In this document: positions 19,301 through 28,461 of the stretch, piece by piece | Position numbering within the stretch: the first letter of the stretch is position 1 | Layout of the letters: every line of letters begins with the position of its first letter | Assembly (NCBI GenBank): GCA_011800805.1 | Contig: MPNW01000433.1 | Location: 143,972 to 172,432, forward strand | From: Hirudo medicinalis | Taxonomy: Eukaryota > Annelida > Clitellata > Hirudinida > Hirudinidae | Length of the DNA stretch: 28,461 bases | Reading direction: 5' to 3' | Position numbers and translations under genes: made by a program | Notes under the pieces: generated by a model | What the model saw: the letters and a program-made list of their open reading frames with translations, nothing else | What the model was told of the DNA's origin: nothing | The model's database searches: none

Positions 19301-22300
19301 ATCGCTTTTTTAAATTGTTCTCAAAATTATTTTAGTGGATTAACCATTATTTATTAATTTTTTTTAACTATTCTTCTCTGAGTTTTCACCGCAAAGATAA
19401 AATTGATGTTTGATTGATTTTATTCAACAAGAATCTTTTACATCATAATTTTGTGGATGAGCTTTGAGATTATTTTACAATGACATCATGAAACTGAATC
19501 ATTCACGTTAACTTCTGAACGAAGAACAATTGAAGCGATTTCATTTAATTTCAATTAAAGCAAATAATATTAAGCGCCGTCCTTTACTTTTGCATTAATT
19601 AATTATTTATAAAAATTTTTAATAATATTTTTATTATTAAACGACGTAATAACCATGTTATTATAAATTAACCAAATAATTAATTTAATGATGTCCCAAG
19701 TCGTGAGTTTCTCAGTAAGTGTTTGTTTGAAAAACTCTTGTTGGACATGAAAATGTTTCAAGAGTTTCATGAATGCGGCAAATCAGCATTTGATTGAAAA
19801 AAAAAAGAATGAAATTAAGGTTCTTTATTCGTTAACATCGTGCTAAAATTATAATTTAGAGTAATTGAAAGTTATTGCAGCAGGTATAAATTACGTAACA
19901 CCTAAGTGAGTGCATTTTAAAGATCAATTTCATCAAAATAACGACGACTGCATTCATTTAAGAGTTTCCTTTTCAGAAAGACTTAAGATTTTATTTATAT
20001 TTATTTATTCCACAGACTGAAGTGCTCTCTAGGACACGCCATTAACACGAGTTTACTGCGTAATTTAACCGTAAATTTTAAGAGATTGAGTGTGGTGTGT
20101 GGTCATCCACAACAACAAGTTGTTGCTGATGCTTCGTTTCCTTTAAACTTCTAGAAAGAGTTAGCGTCACGTGAACTGCCAAACAACTTCTTCCGAGAGC
20201 AGACGATTGAAATCATGGACGTGAAAAATGGAAAATTAGTTGCCTCCGATGAAAATTGAACTTTCAATATCACTCAAATGTTACTCCTCATAAATGCGTT
20301 TAAATTATATTAAGAATTAAATAAGTCCATTTCACTCATAAATTATTGATGTCCGCCGATAACGACTTTGCCAAGTAGGCAATGAAATAAATTTAATGAT
20401 TACAACAGAGGAAAGTGATGTAAAAAGTGACAGATGATGATGGGTTTAACAAGAATAAACAAGTTTTAACATGATAAATCAATGTTCCATCAAAAAATGT
20501 CCGCGAATAACTTGCAAAAATTCAAAAGGAATTAATTATTATCTAATTAGAAATAGAAAAAATAATTATTAAATTAATTAATATCTAATTAGAAATAAGT
20601 CTGAAGCGATGAAGTCATATCACCATTTTTACTGACAAATGAAAACTCGTTTAAAGGGAAGTCCTTACATCCTAAATGACCACTTTTATTGATTTGTTGC
20701 TTTTTCCGACTTTTTAATTGAAAGCTACAATTCGTACGTCATCAAAAAAATTTCTATTTCAACTTCTTAATGTGGGGTGACCATCTTCACCCTCAACGCT
20801 TCCGATAGATAGCGTTTCGCTTCCAACTGGAAATATTCCTGGCAATTGAAAGTGAACTTCATCGAGTTTCACGAATAACCACAACTTCCTCATGGTCCTT
20901 GTTGTGTTGTGTTGTGTTGCTTATGGTGAGGTTAAAGAGAATACGCTTGATAATGAACATGCTGATAAGCAAGGTTCTAAATCATCTAGAAACCACAAAT
21001 AACTCATCCAGATAGTGACCAAAAGTGCAACAATGATTAGTTTAGTGATTCATCAATAAATTATTAATAAAAATAAATAATAATTAATTATTAATAACAA
21101 TTATTAACAATTTACTTTGACATCATATTTAAATATTTAATCAGGTTATGAAATGTTCTAAATATTGTGAACAATATGAAAGATAAAATGTCCTATGAAA
21201 AAGTCAACTTAAAATATCATACTTATTCGAAGAAAATAATATTTATTTTGAATCGTACCAAGAAGGTGAAAGTGATTTGATGACAGTGCTTCTGTCAAGT
21301 TGATGATGATAGAAGCCTGCAATAATTGTTTTGAAGAAGTGTGCTCACTTATCATCACTCGTCACTTATCACTCACTTGTTGGAAAACAACACTCGTCAC
21401 ACAATCATGTTAAGAGCAGCGTATTTCACCTCTTGAATGACTGAGATTTGAAAATTAATCGTAAAATACCAAGCCAATTTTTTTTGTATGACTACTAAAT
21501 CTGCTACAGTATAGTGGTTGCTCAGATTGGTGGGAAAACCCAGCATCGAGAGAAAAGAAACATCTTTAATTGGGGCCACCACAATAAAGAGTTATAAGAA
21601 ATATTGTAATAATGGAATGTAAACTAGGTTTCCTTGGTTACAATATTAACAGTTTTAACCTTCTTGGTTACAATATTTACAGATGTAACTTCCTGCAAGT
21701 CTCATAGAATAGAAAGATAATAAGAATTGTTTCAATAGATGTATTAAGTGACTGTGGCCTTCGTAATCAATAAATGCACTGTCATCAGAACAGTTTTTGG
21801 TGCCAGTTTAAAATCAGTTATATTTCATGAACCTCAAATAAGAATTCTTGAGTGCTTAAAAATGTGGAGTCAAATTTACGAAAGAAATTTCATTATTGCT
21901 GAAACATTTCATAAAATTCAAGTTTCTCTGCGTGGATGGTGAAGCAACATTGTAATCAGATGAATTGAATTTTTATCTCTTAATATTTTTGTATTTATTT
22001 TTTATTTATCCGACCTTTTGAGTGTTTTATGTATCCGAATAGGATGTGAAAGCACTTTTTAATCGTTCTATCATTTATAGAGCGCCCCTACCCGATGGCG
22101 CTCCCTGGCGGTGCTAGCTGAGTTGCGAACACGACACATTACGACTGTTGCCATTAAAGCCTCACGCAGGACTCAACCCATTCGGCCAACTTGCACGCCA
22201 TTGGATGATTAATGAAACAAAACATTGTAATCAGATGAACTGAATATTCATTTCAAACATACAATCCTGTGCTCCAAGGGGTGGATTCATCGTTCCATTC

Positions 22301-23649
22301 AAAAGGTTTCAATTCATTGTTGACGAGTTTAGAGAAGGCATAAAACAAATGAGTGCAGAGGTTGACGTCGATGTGTCCTGGTAGATGCTTAAGAGTTCTG
22401 TATTGAGACCAATTTGTGAAGTAACAGCCCCTCTTTTGCTCTGAAAAATAATTCACCAACATCACCAAACACTTCGTCAAACATCGTCAACATTCCATGA
22501 CATGTTTTGTATCTTTTTTATGCAAAGTTAAATTGTTAAAGTCGAGTTAAATACTTGGACGAGTCATCCTTACACCACCTTAAAATTATTTGTGATTGAA
22601 ACTGCTTAGAGTTAAACGATTTAATTGCTTGTGAGTTAATAATAATTTATCACTTCATCCATTCTCACTTTTCCTGCATCACGTCATTAGGATTTCAACT
22701 GATTGTTTCGTTCATTACGGCCCTTAAATGCAGGCAGTCTAGATAAATATTACAAATAACATTGGAAAGTTATCCTCCTTCAAGGTCTTTAAAATTACAA
22801 AATATTTGTTGTAAGACAATAAAATACAACCATTTATTTTTAAAACAGAAGTTTAAAATTGTCCATAAACTTTGGTTTGGTCTGGAAACACAAATCAGGT
22901 CAAAAAATCTGCGATCCTGAGTCAAAAGAGGGGTTGTTAAGAAAGTATCAAGTGGACCAACTTCTCAAAACAGTCTCATCGTGAAAAATAAACAAGTTGT
23001 CGAGTGATTGTTTATTGTTATTATTGTTATTAATTATATTGCATTTATTCACGTATATCACGTAGCCTCGGGAGGCAAGGAGGCCCTTTCCCACTGTTTA
23101 ATCATTGTAATAGTAATTATTATTAAGATTATTAATTTTATTATTATGCAAGTTAGCCGCAATAGCCTAGCAGCTCCGTTACTAAATTGTGTCAGTAAGT
23201 AATAAGGCCGCCTTGTGATAATATTGTTGATAGAATCATTAACGTGACTCATTAAGCCAGATTGCCTGTTTAAAAACCTGTTACGAAACCCACTAGAATA
23301 ATGGGAATTAATTCTCTTGGTTTTCATTTCAAGCATCATTTAAACAGTGCATTCATTTGATTAAGATTTGAGAAAAAATAAACATGAATTTTATTTCTCA
23401 AATGTCACATCGGTGATAGAAATACTGAATTTTATGTTGCTGGATGTCCGTCTAGTTATTATTACCAGCATCAAACCGCTAGAGATGATAAACAATTACT
23501 CATTCAGTACTCATTCAAACAGCTTATTCAAGTTGCAATAAAGGTAACGTTAATAAGTTAACTAATAAATCAATTAACTGTTAAATTGACTAATAACAAC
23601 CTCCAAGGGAAAGACCAGCAACAGAAATGATCAATACAAGGATCTTCAT
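16337..23649 (-). CDS. GH18 chitinase with signal peptide and C-terminal CBM14
   Basis: Nine minus-strand exons fit in phase and give 509 residues: 23649-23601, 22440-22263, 19157-18905, 18823-18699, 18433-18328, 18262-18077, 17864-17742, 17316-17123, 16652-16337. Exon 1 is exactly a signal peptide ([16 protein letters not shown]). The GH18 barrel follows: [21 protein letters not shown], then [12 protein letters not shown] with D136, D138 and the acid Glu140, the numbering used for human acidic chitinase. It continues with [24 protein letters not shown] and GGWFFW. A Ser/Thr/Pro and Lys/Glu linker (about 375-448) leads to a six-cysteine CBM14/peritrophin-type chitin-binding domain (449-509: [16 protein letters not shown]...). 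An endochitinase secreted for cuticle or gut matrix turnover, digestion or defence is expected. Oddities: Phe139 replaces the usual Trp before the catalytic Glu, and several introns start gtc or gtt. The last junction (17123/16652) is the least certain. Confidence 0.9.
16752..17110. other. Chitinase intron 8, AT-rich
   Basis: Intron sequence between the linker exon and the chitin-binding exon. It starts (minus sense) at 17122 and ends at 16653. It has ATATTATAT-type runs near 16681-16750 and no coding signal of its own. Confidence 0.5.
17859..18010 (-). repeat. 31-bp minisatellite containing the 3' splice site of chitinase exon 7
   Basis: Almost five perfect tandem copies of a 31-bp unit start at 17859, 17890, 17921, 17952 and 17983; the last is partial. 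Read on the minus strand each unit contains TGCAATTACAGATATGT, which is the branch/acceptor region TTACAG followed by the first bases (ATATGT) of exon 7. The copy nearest the exon (ending at 17864/17859) is the one that keeps the chitinase frame. The array lies wholly in intron 6 except for its last six bases. Confidence 0.92.
19158..21945. other. Chitinase intron 2, no other gene seen
   Basis: The 3.1 kb intron runs from 22262 to 19158. Apart from the retroposon at its 5' end it is AT-rich, with local duplications. ATCTAATTAGAAATA occurs near 20540 and 20582. CTTGGTTACAATATT occurs near 21632 and 21662. A TGTTG run lies near 20902-20920. No convincing exon or ORF on either strand. Confidence 0.6.
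21946..21970. repeat. Target-site duplication, left copy
   Basis: 25 bases starting AACATTGTAATCAGATGAA, repeated at 22221-22245 with one mismatch (C for T). They bracket the SINE-like element. Confidence 0.88.
21971..22220 (-). mobile_element. SINE-like retroposon, copy 3, with target-site duplications
   Basis: About 250 bp bounded by 25-bp direct repeats. On the minus strand the order is a head from about 22195 (TGCAAGTTGGCCG), then TCGCAACTCAGC, CACCGCCAGGGAGCGCC and GGCGCTCTATAAATG. The second block follows (CGATTAAAAAGTGC, TATTCGGATACAT, CTCAAAAGGTCGG). It ends in an A-rich tail (plus-strand T-rich 21971-22009). Long target duplications and an A-rich 3' end are typical of LINE-mobilised non-autonomous retroposons. 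It lies in chitinase intron 2; the right-hand duplication ends 18 bp from the end of exon 2. I see no clear tRNA-type A and B boxes. Confidence 0.78.
22221..22245. repeat. Target-site duplication, right copy
   Basis: Partner of 21946-21970 (24 of 25 identical). The chitinase exon 2 donor (gtatgt, minus strand) begins at 22262, so the original target lay within the first 45 bases of the intron. Confidence 0.88.
22441..23600. other. Chitinase intron 1
   Basis: Intron between the signal-peptide exon and the first barrel exon. Overlapping short ORFs near 23058-23339 look fortuitous. A CCTCGGGAGGCAAGGAGGCC patch at about 23067-23086 is GC-rich compared with its surroundings, but I cannot assign it. 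Confidence 0.5.
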
Positions 23650-23679
23650 CGTTGTCAATATTTATCTGCAACCTCCGCG

Positions 23680-23687
23680 CTTTTATG
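23680..23687 (-). promoter_or_regulatory. Possible TATA box of the chitinase gene
   Basis: CATAAAAG on the minus strand, 31 nt upstream of the start codon at 23649, followed by a GC-rich patch. If used, the 5' UTR would be only a few bases long or the true box lies further up. Weak evidence from spacing and sequence alone. Confidence 0.25.
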
Positions 23688-23726
23688 CTCATTTGAATGC
23701 TGTAAAATGCTATCTCAAGTATTATT

Positions 23727-23777
23727 ACTACTATCGTCATCATCATCGTCATCGTCGTCGTCGTCGTGGTCACCAAA
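23727..23777. repeat. (TCATCG/TCG)n microsatellite, first copy
   Basis: ACTATCGTCATCATCATCG, then TCG repeats and GGTCACCAAAATG. The same order recurs at 24014-24078. Confidence 0.85.
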
Positions 23778-23856
23778 ATGTTACATAGCTAGCTTACCTG
23801 GCCGCCACTTGGCGGGCTTACCTGCTGGCTACCTGCTTGCTCACCTTCCTTCAACT

Positions 23857-24013
23857 TGTTACGTCAAAGACTCTCTAGTTGTTTGGCGTTGCTGGCATTA
23901 GGAGTCGATATACAGATAGCGAGATATTGGCAATATACATAGAAGTTGTTTTACGTTAATAAAGACTTTAAGTTTATCGTTGAGTTATATTCCGTTGAGC
24001 TAACGATATAACA
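23857..24013 (+). mobile_element. Possible solo LTR
   Basis: A 157-bp stretch starts TGTTACG and ends ATATAACA, giving 5-bp inverted ends TGTTA/TAACA with the canonical TG...CA. It contains AATAAA at 23958-23963, in the right place for an R-region poly(A) signal. Flanks are TCAACT and ACTATC, so a clean 4-6 bp target duplication is not present (only ACT is shared). No internal retroelement sequence adjoins it. It could be a solo LTR or a chance resemblance. Confidence 0.42.
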
Positions 24014-24035
24014 ACTATCATCATCATCGTCATCA

Positions 24036-24066
<31 letters not shown>

Positions 24067-24078
24067 GGTCACCAACAT
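24014..24078. repeat. (TCATCG/TCG)n microsatellite, second copy
   Basis: ACTATCATCATCATCG..., TCG repeats, then GGTCACCAACATG. It duplicates 23727-23777 including the non-repetitive edge GGTCACCAA-ATG and begins exactly at the end of the LTR-like segment. Confidence 0.85.
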
Positions 24079-24079
24079 G

Positions 24080-25889
24080 ACTATTTTTTATTGTTATTTT
24101 GTACTTGTTAACCTTCAATATTTGACGATGAGATGGATTTCGTAGACCTTAACAATGTTTTGACACTACAATCATTTCTTCTTCAAGGGTGAACAAGTTC
24201 ACTTTCACTGCCACCCTGAAATGAAATTGCCTCAACATATTTGAATAAAGGTATCGTGATTATTTAAATTGAAATCGCGATATTTGCTAAATAAAAATAA
24301 GTTCTCTAAATAATATTAAAGCATTAATCGATTGTTTTCTTATGATCTGAGGATGGAACGGATAAAAGCATTTACTGTGCGAAGAATTAACTGCCTGTTG
24401 CCAGTTGTAACATCCTGGTCGGTTGCAATTACAAGGAAGATGTTAGAATAACATCCAAGACAAGGAATTAGAGGGGATCGCGGAATGTTATTTCAGCCTC
24501 CAAATGATAAAAATATGATCATCTTAAGTTCTTTAGGCAAACGATGAATGAAATGTGATCGTTTGAAGTAATAAATCAGCATAGTAGAAATGTCTGCCTT
24601 GAAATCCTTCGTCGTTAGTAACAATTTATGAAAATGTATTTGTTTTTATTCAAAACAATGTTGGACTTCATTGCGAAAGTAAATTTTCAAATCACATTTA
24701 ATTAGTGAAGATACGAGTGAAAATTCGTTGCGCAAATGCATCGAAGGTGCAGTTCATAAATGGTCTGTTTTCCTTCAACCTTAGACTCTCCAAGACATAA
24801 ATCAACGCAATGATGGATCACCCCTCACAACTCCAGAGATTTTCAAAAAGAAAACCTTTTCTTTGCCTGTTAATCTGAAAAGATACATTTTACAGAAATT
24901 GGTTGACAACGCTTAAATGCTTAGTGCTTATGTGCTTAAGTGCTTGCGTGCCTCACGTCAAGTCACCTTACTTCTTCAACAAGCACTCAATTCTACCCAA
25001 AATCCCGTCCAGATTGCTGCATTTGCGAATCTAAATAAAATTATTTTCACGAGTTTTTTTTTATTAAATTTTATAAATGAAGGAGAAAATCATAATTCCC
25101 CATATTTTCAAAAGGACGTCTCTGCCTAAGCATAACATTAATAAAATTCATAAAAATAAATATTAATTTAAATTATTTAAACAAAAATATTGTTTTTCAC
25201 ATTAAGTGACATAATTGAATATTTATTGATGGGCAACTTTGGCCGTTTTTTGGTTTCACTGAAATTTTTAAGGATGAGGAGTTCAGCTTTTTGTGATTTC
25301 ATGGAAAAATGATCAGATTCTCTCTTTTAAACGTTTACTTTCGGCTTGAATATGTTTCCATGGAGCTACCATTTATTTCAATAAATAATGCCATTCTGGA
25401 TTCTTTATGAGTGTTGTCTCAGCTCACATTCACTTCCAAGAGTTTGCAAGCCACTTATCGAGATGTTGCTCAAAATATACAAATAAACTAAGTCATTTCA
25501 AGTTTTAATTCTCCTAACAAGGATTGGATAATGGAATGTGACGATTACAATGGTTACAACATGCGCTACAATACTTGATGAGACTACAATTCTCGAGTGT
25601 GTCTGAAGTTTGACGACAACAACAACAACAACGGTGGCCAAGAAATAGGAAGCAGAATAGTGAAACAATTGGTCATAGAATGCCTGCAGTAACATGATTG
25701 GACGCAATGTCTTCATGGATTTTAAAGAAGATGAATTAATTCTTAGGGTTAAAATAATGGCCAGCTATTATCAAAAATATTTTTACATATTCTTCAACAA
25801 ACACTTCACTCTATGGAATGGCGTGACGCAAGTAAATAATTTTCGTAGGCATCGATTAAATATGAACTGAAATAAATTCTCTTTTTGTC
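24080..25889. other. Intergenic region between Rab3 and chitinase
   Basis: 1.8 kb of AT-rich DNA upstream of the chitinase and downstream of Rab3, both on the minus strand. It should contain the chitinase upstream control region and the Rab3 3' UTR. Short ORFs (for example 24917-25129 plus, 25498-25716 minus) have no recognisable motif. An (ACA)n run lies at about 25616-25632. No clear Rab3 poly(A) signal was found close to its stop. Confidence 0.5.
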
Positions 25890-28277
25890 TCAGCAATGGC
25901 ATCCTTTCTCGTGAGTTGTTTGGATCTCGCTGAGTTGCCTGGTGTTGTGGATTGAGGACGTGTTGTGGCTGGCATCAGCATCCAAACTCTCGGACATTTT
26001 ATCACAAATTATGTCAACGAGCCTCTCGAAGACCGCCTTCACGCTGATGTTTTCTTTCGCTGAAGTTTCGAAAAACTCCAAGCCTGCGATCGTTGAAAGT
26101 TGAATCAAAATTGGATAAATATTACTTACCGTTAATCATTTTACTTAATAAATATTAAATGATGTTAAGTAATAAGTTAATAAATATTTATAATTAGTTC
26201 AATAATATCATATATTAGCAATAAACAAATATTATGGATAATGTAATTCATTGTTGCACTCTGCATGAGATGGCAACTATTTAAATATTTGATTATTATT
26301 GGTAAATAACATTAATAAATAATTTATAAATCAACTATTTAAATATTTGATTATTATTGGTTAAATAACATTTACAAATGATTAAAAATATTATTGTTGC
26401 CTAACCTGAAAAATAACAACGTGTACATAAATATGTCAACAAGGTGATGATGCTTGTAAAATATTTACAGCCGCATATTGCACATTATCACCTCGATATG
26501 ATTTACCACCTACTGAGAATAACGAAATATGAGAAACGTTGATGATGATGACGATGATGATGATGATGACGATGATGATGATGATGATGATGGTGATGAT
26601 GACGATGGCGATGGTGGTGATGATGACGATGACGTTCAATACGGCAATGATGGATCGCATTAAATTCCAAAAAATAAAGACTCACTTGTAAAATGCGGAA
26701 CTGGGAAATATTGAAACAGTGAGATGCAGAGTCAAAAACCTACTGAAAGACCAACACGTGAAGACAAACTGTGAAGAGATTTATGCTTGCAGTTGGATTT
26801 GTGAGGTTGTAAAACTTGTATACCATTGGTTAAGGTGAAGGTCAGATGCTCCGGGTGGGTTAACAATGGACATGTTGAGAGATGAATGGATGGAGAGGTG
26901 GATGAATGAAAAGATGGATGGATGGATGGGTGATTGGGTGGAGGGACGGATGGAAGAATGGGTGGATGGAAATAGGTGGTTGAAATGAAGGATTGAATAA
27001 AAGCATGATGATGCTATTGAAGAAATAAGTAGCACTTCTTCAGAGAAGCACGATTGCTGGCTACTTAATGGTTGAGTACTTAATTGTTGAGTACTTAATG
27101 GTTGAGTACTTAATGGTTGAGTACTTAATGGTTGAGTACTTAATGGTTGAGTACTTAATTGTTGAGTACTTAATTGTTGAGTACTTAATGGTTGAGTACT
27201 TAATTGTTGAGTACTTAATGGTTGAGTACTTAATGGTTGAGTACTTAATTGTTGAGTACTTAATGGTTGAGTACTTAATGGTTGAGTACTTAATTGTTGA
27301 GTACTTAATGGTTGAGTACTTAATGGTTGAGTACTTAATGGTTGAGTACTTAATTGTTGAGTACTTAATGGTTGAGTACTTAATTGTTGAGTACTTAATG
27401 GTTGAGTACTTAATTGTTGAGTACTTAATGGTTGAGTACTTAATTGTTGAGTACTTAATTGTTGAGTACTTAATTGTTGAGTACTTAATGGTTGAGTACT
27501 TAATTGTTGAGTACTTAATGGTTGAGTACTTAATTGTTGAGTACTTAATGGTTGAGTACTTAATTGTTGAATACTTAATTGTTGAGTACTTAATTTTTCG
27601 GTATTTAATCGTTGACTTAGAGGAGGTGATGTTGGTTCACAAGTTAATTGCTTCTTTAAGCTGAAATACTGCCAACAATTTTCAGAGAAATGTCTTTTCC
27701 TCAGCCTTAGGATGTGCATTTCTTGGAAATAATTCATAATCTTTTCAGAACTCCTTATTGGGTTTATGGGCATTACTTAAATTGCTCATTGAATATTTTA
27801 AATAAATTGTAAACAGAGTTATCTTCAGGACGATTGAAAATGTCTGAACACGGACAAGTGAAACAAAACTAATTTCAACGAAAGTTTAACGCAATTTATA
27901 TTTTGTTAATTACTCGGTTTAACTGTTTATGAATGTTTGATAATGTTTGTGAATGTTTGTGAATGTTTGTGAATGTTTGATAAGTTTTAAAATCGAACAA
28001 CGTTACAATGACATTTTTCAGAAACCAATTTATAAGTTCAACACATTATTGACTACCAAGCAGTTGACCTTTACGCTATTGCAAATATTTTAAGTATATT
28101 AACTTAACTTAAAAATAATCCTAATAAAGTAGTGAGAGTGTCATCAAATAACCCATATGTTGAGCCAGCATCTTGCCCCTGTCAGTAGAAACAACCCTTT
28201 CATCTTCCAAATCACATTTGTTTCCGACCAGCACGACCTGCGCATTGTCCCATGAATAAGTTTTTATCTGGGTGCTC
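25890..28277 (-). CDS. RAB3: Rab3 small GTPase, last two coding exons (5' part outside window)
   Basis: Minus-strand exons 28277-28153 and 26083-25890 join in phase 1 across a 2,069-bp intron. The first gives [18 protein letters not shown], the G4 motif NKCD, and [19 protein letters not shown]. The second gives GLEFFE, the G5 motif TSAKEN, and [19 protein letters not shown] variable tail then ends KGCHC, a Cys-x-Cys double geranylgeranylation site. [14 protein letters not shown] and CDKMSESLD are specific to Rab3 among Rabs. Rab3 sits on synaptic and secretory vesicles and regulates their priming and fusion (family knowledge). The exons for G1-G3 and the switch regions lie to the right of the window; 28278-28461 is intron. 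The stop TGA is at 25890-25892. Confidence 0.93.
26274..26378. repeat. 58-bp tandem duplication in the Rab3 intron
   Basis: CAACTATTTAAATATTTGAT and the following 15 or so bases at 26274 recur at 26332 with a one-base length change; the period is 58 bp. Confidence 0.85.
26540..26635. repeat. (GATGAT/GAC)n microsatellite
   Basis: A run of GAT triplets with occasional GAC, GGT and GGC, in the Rab3 intron. Its minus-strand translation is a histidine-rich or isoleucine-rich artefact. Confidence 0.9.
26884..26972. repeat. (GGAT)n-rich degenerate microsatellite
   Basis: GGATGGAT-type repeats with interruptions (GGTGGATG, GGGTGATTGGG), just left of the 15-bp minisatellite. Confidence 0.8.
27066..27612. 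repeat. 15-bp minisatellite, about 35 copies, in the Rab3 intron
   Basis: Unit TTGAGTACTTAATGG with a single two-state site (AATGG or AATTG); the last one or two units at the right end are diverged (about 27567-27612). The unit is near-palindromic around AGTACT. Because 15 is a multiple of three and no unit has a stop in these frames, long frames are open on both strands: a [10 protein letters not shown] repeat on plus (27068-27664) and an [10 protein letters not shown] repeat on minus (26781-27773). Both look like consequences of the repeat, not genes. Confidence 0.95.
27925..27982. repeat. 10-bp tandem repeat GAATGTTTGT/GA
   Basis: About five copies of GAATGTTTGT or near variants in the Rab3 intron. 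Confidence 0.8.
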
Positions 28278-28461
28278 CTGAAATTCATTAATATTCTCAA
28301 ATTAATATTTAAAATAACATTTCAACTAGACAATTAATCTTATTATTCCTGAATTATTTCAATTATTTGTGAAAAAAAAAACGATGTTTTAAAATAAATT
28401 ATGTCTGCCGAAGTAAAACTTCACTCAAAGTCCTTTTGAATGTTCTAAGTTGATAAAGAAG

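Noticed and set aside
26503..26685. Histidine-rich minus-strand ORF
   Set aside because: Translation of the (GAT)n microsatellite.
27068..27664. 198-codon plus-strand ORF ([10 protein letters not shown] repeat)
   Set aside because: Same minisatellite read on the other strand; a by-product of a stop-free repeat whose length is a multiple of three.
26781..27773. 330-codon minus-strand ORF (LSTQQ repeat protein)
   Set aside because: Almost all of it is the 15-bp minisatellite, which leaves several frames open on both strands. It lies in a Rab3 intron, and the flanking residues match nothing.

Overview
The window is nuclear DNA from an animal. It is AT-rich, and its genes are split into many short exons by mostly short GT-AG introns (often 50-150 bp, a few of 1-3 kb) and carry AATAAA poly(A) signals. 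Retrotransposon debris and micro/minisatellites fill the space between genes. The Rab3 sequence ([11 protein letters not shown], CxC tail), a chitinase with a C-terminal CBM14 domain and an M12B protease resembling the arthropod/tick type point to an invertebrate, probably a protostome. I cannot name the species. No bacterial features, tRNA, rRNA or CRISPR were seen. All exon models were read by eye from splice sites, phase continuity and family motifs.

Layout. 1-455 (minus): the 5' part of a non-LTR retrotransposon (endonuclease domain, one frameshift) running off the left edge. 640-822: a short dispersed repeat. 2210-5250 (minus): prodomain and start of the catalytic domain of a secreted M12B metalloprotease in nine exons, with a frameshift; its last visible exon stops just after HELGH. 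5250-7500: divergent spacer with a Ty3/gypsy integrase fragment and a LINE reverse-transcriptase tail. 7500-14050 (plus): about 30 exons of an alpha-2-macroglobulin/TEP/CD109-family protein that lacks the thioester motif and has a TGA in its last domain. 15017-16075 (plus): a single-exon CWC25 splicing-factor gene without the usual N-terminus. 16337-23649 (minus): a complete nine-exon GH18 chitinase of 509 residues with signal peptide, intact catalytic acid and a CBM14 domain, tail to tail with CWC25. 25890-28277 (minus): the last two coding exons of Rab3, whose 2 kb intron holds a 35-copy 15-bp minisatellite.

How the genes relate. The protease, the TEP-like protein and the chitinase all look secreted, of kinds used in extracellular defence, matrix or cuticle turnover. 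They lie on different strands, are separately transcribed, and show no operon or shared control. CWC25 (spliceosome) and Rab3 (vesicle exocytosis) are unrelated housekeeping or neuronal genes.

I found no evidence of a wholly new biological system. The most unusual points are: a chitinase intron whose 3' splice site has been amplified about five times by a 31-bp minisatellite; a TEP-like protein without thioester and with a C-terminal nonsense codon; a SINE-like retroposon with 25-bp target duplications close to a chitinase splice donor that shares its head with the LINE 5' leader; and a 5'-shortened intronless CWC25.
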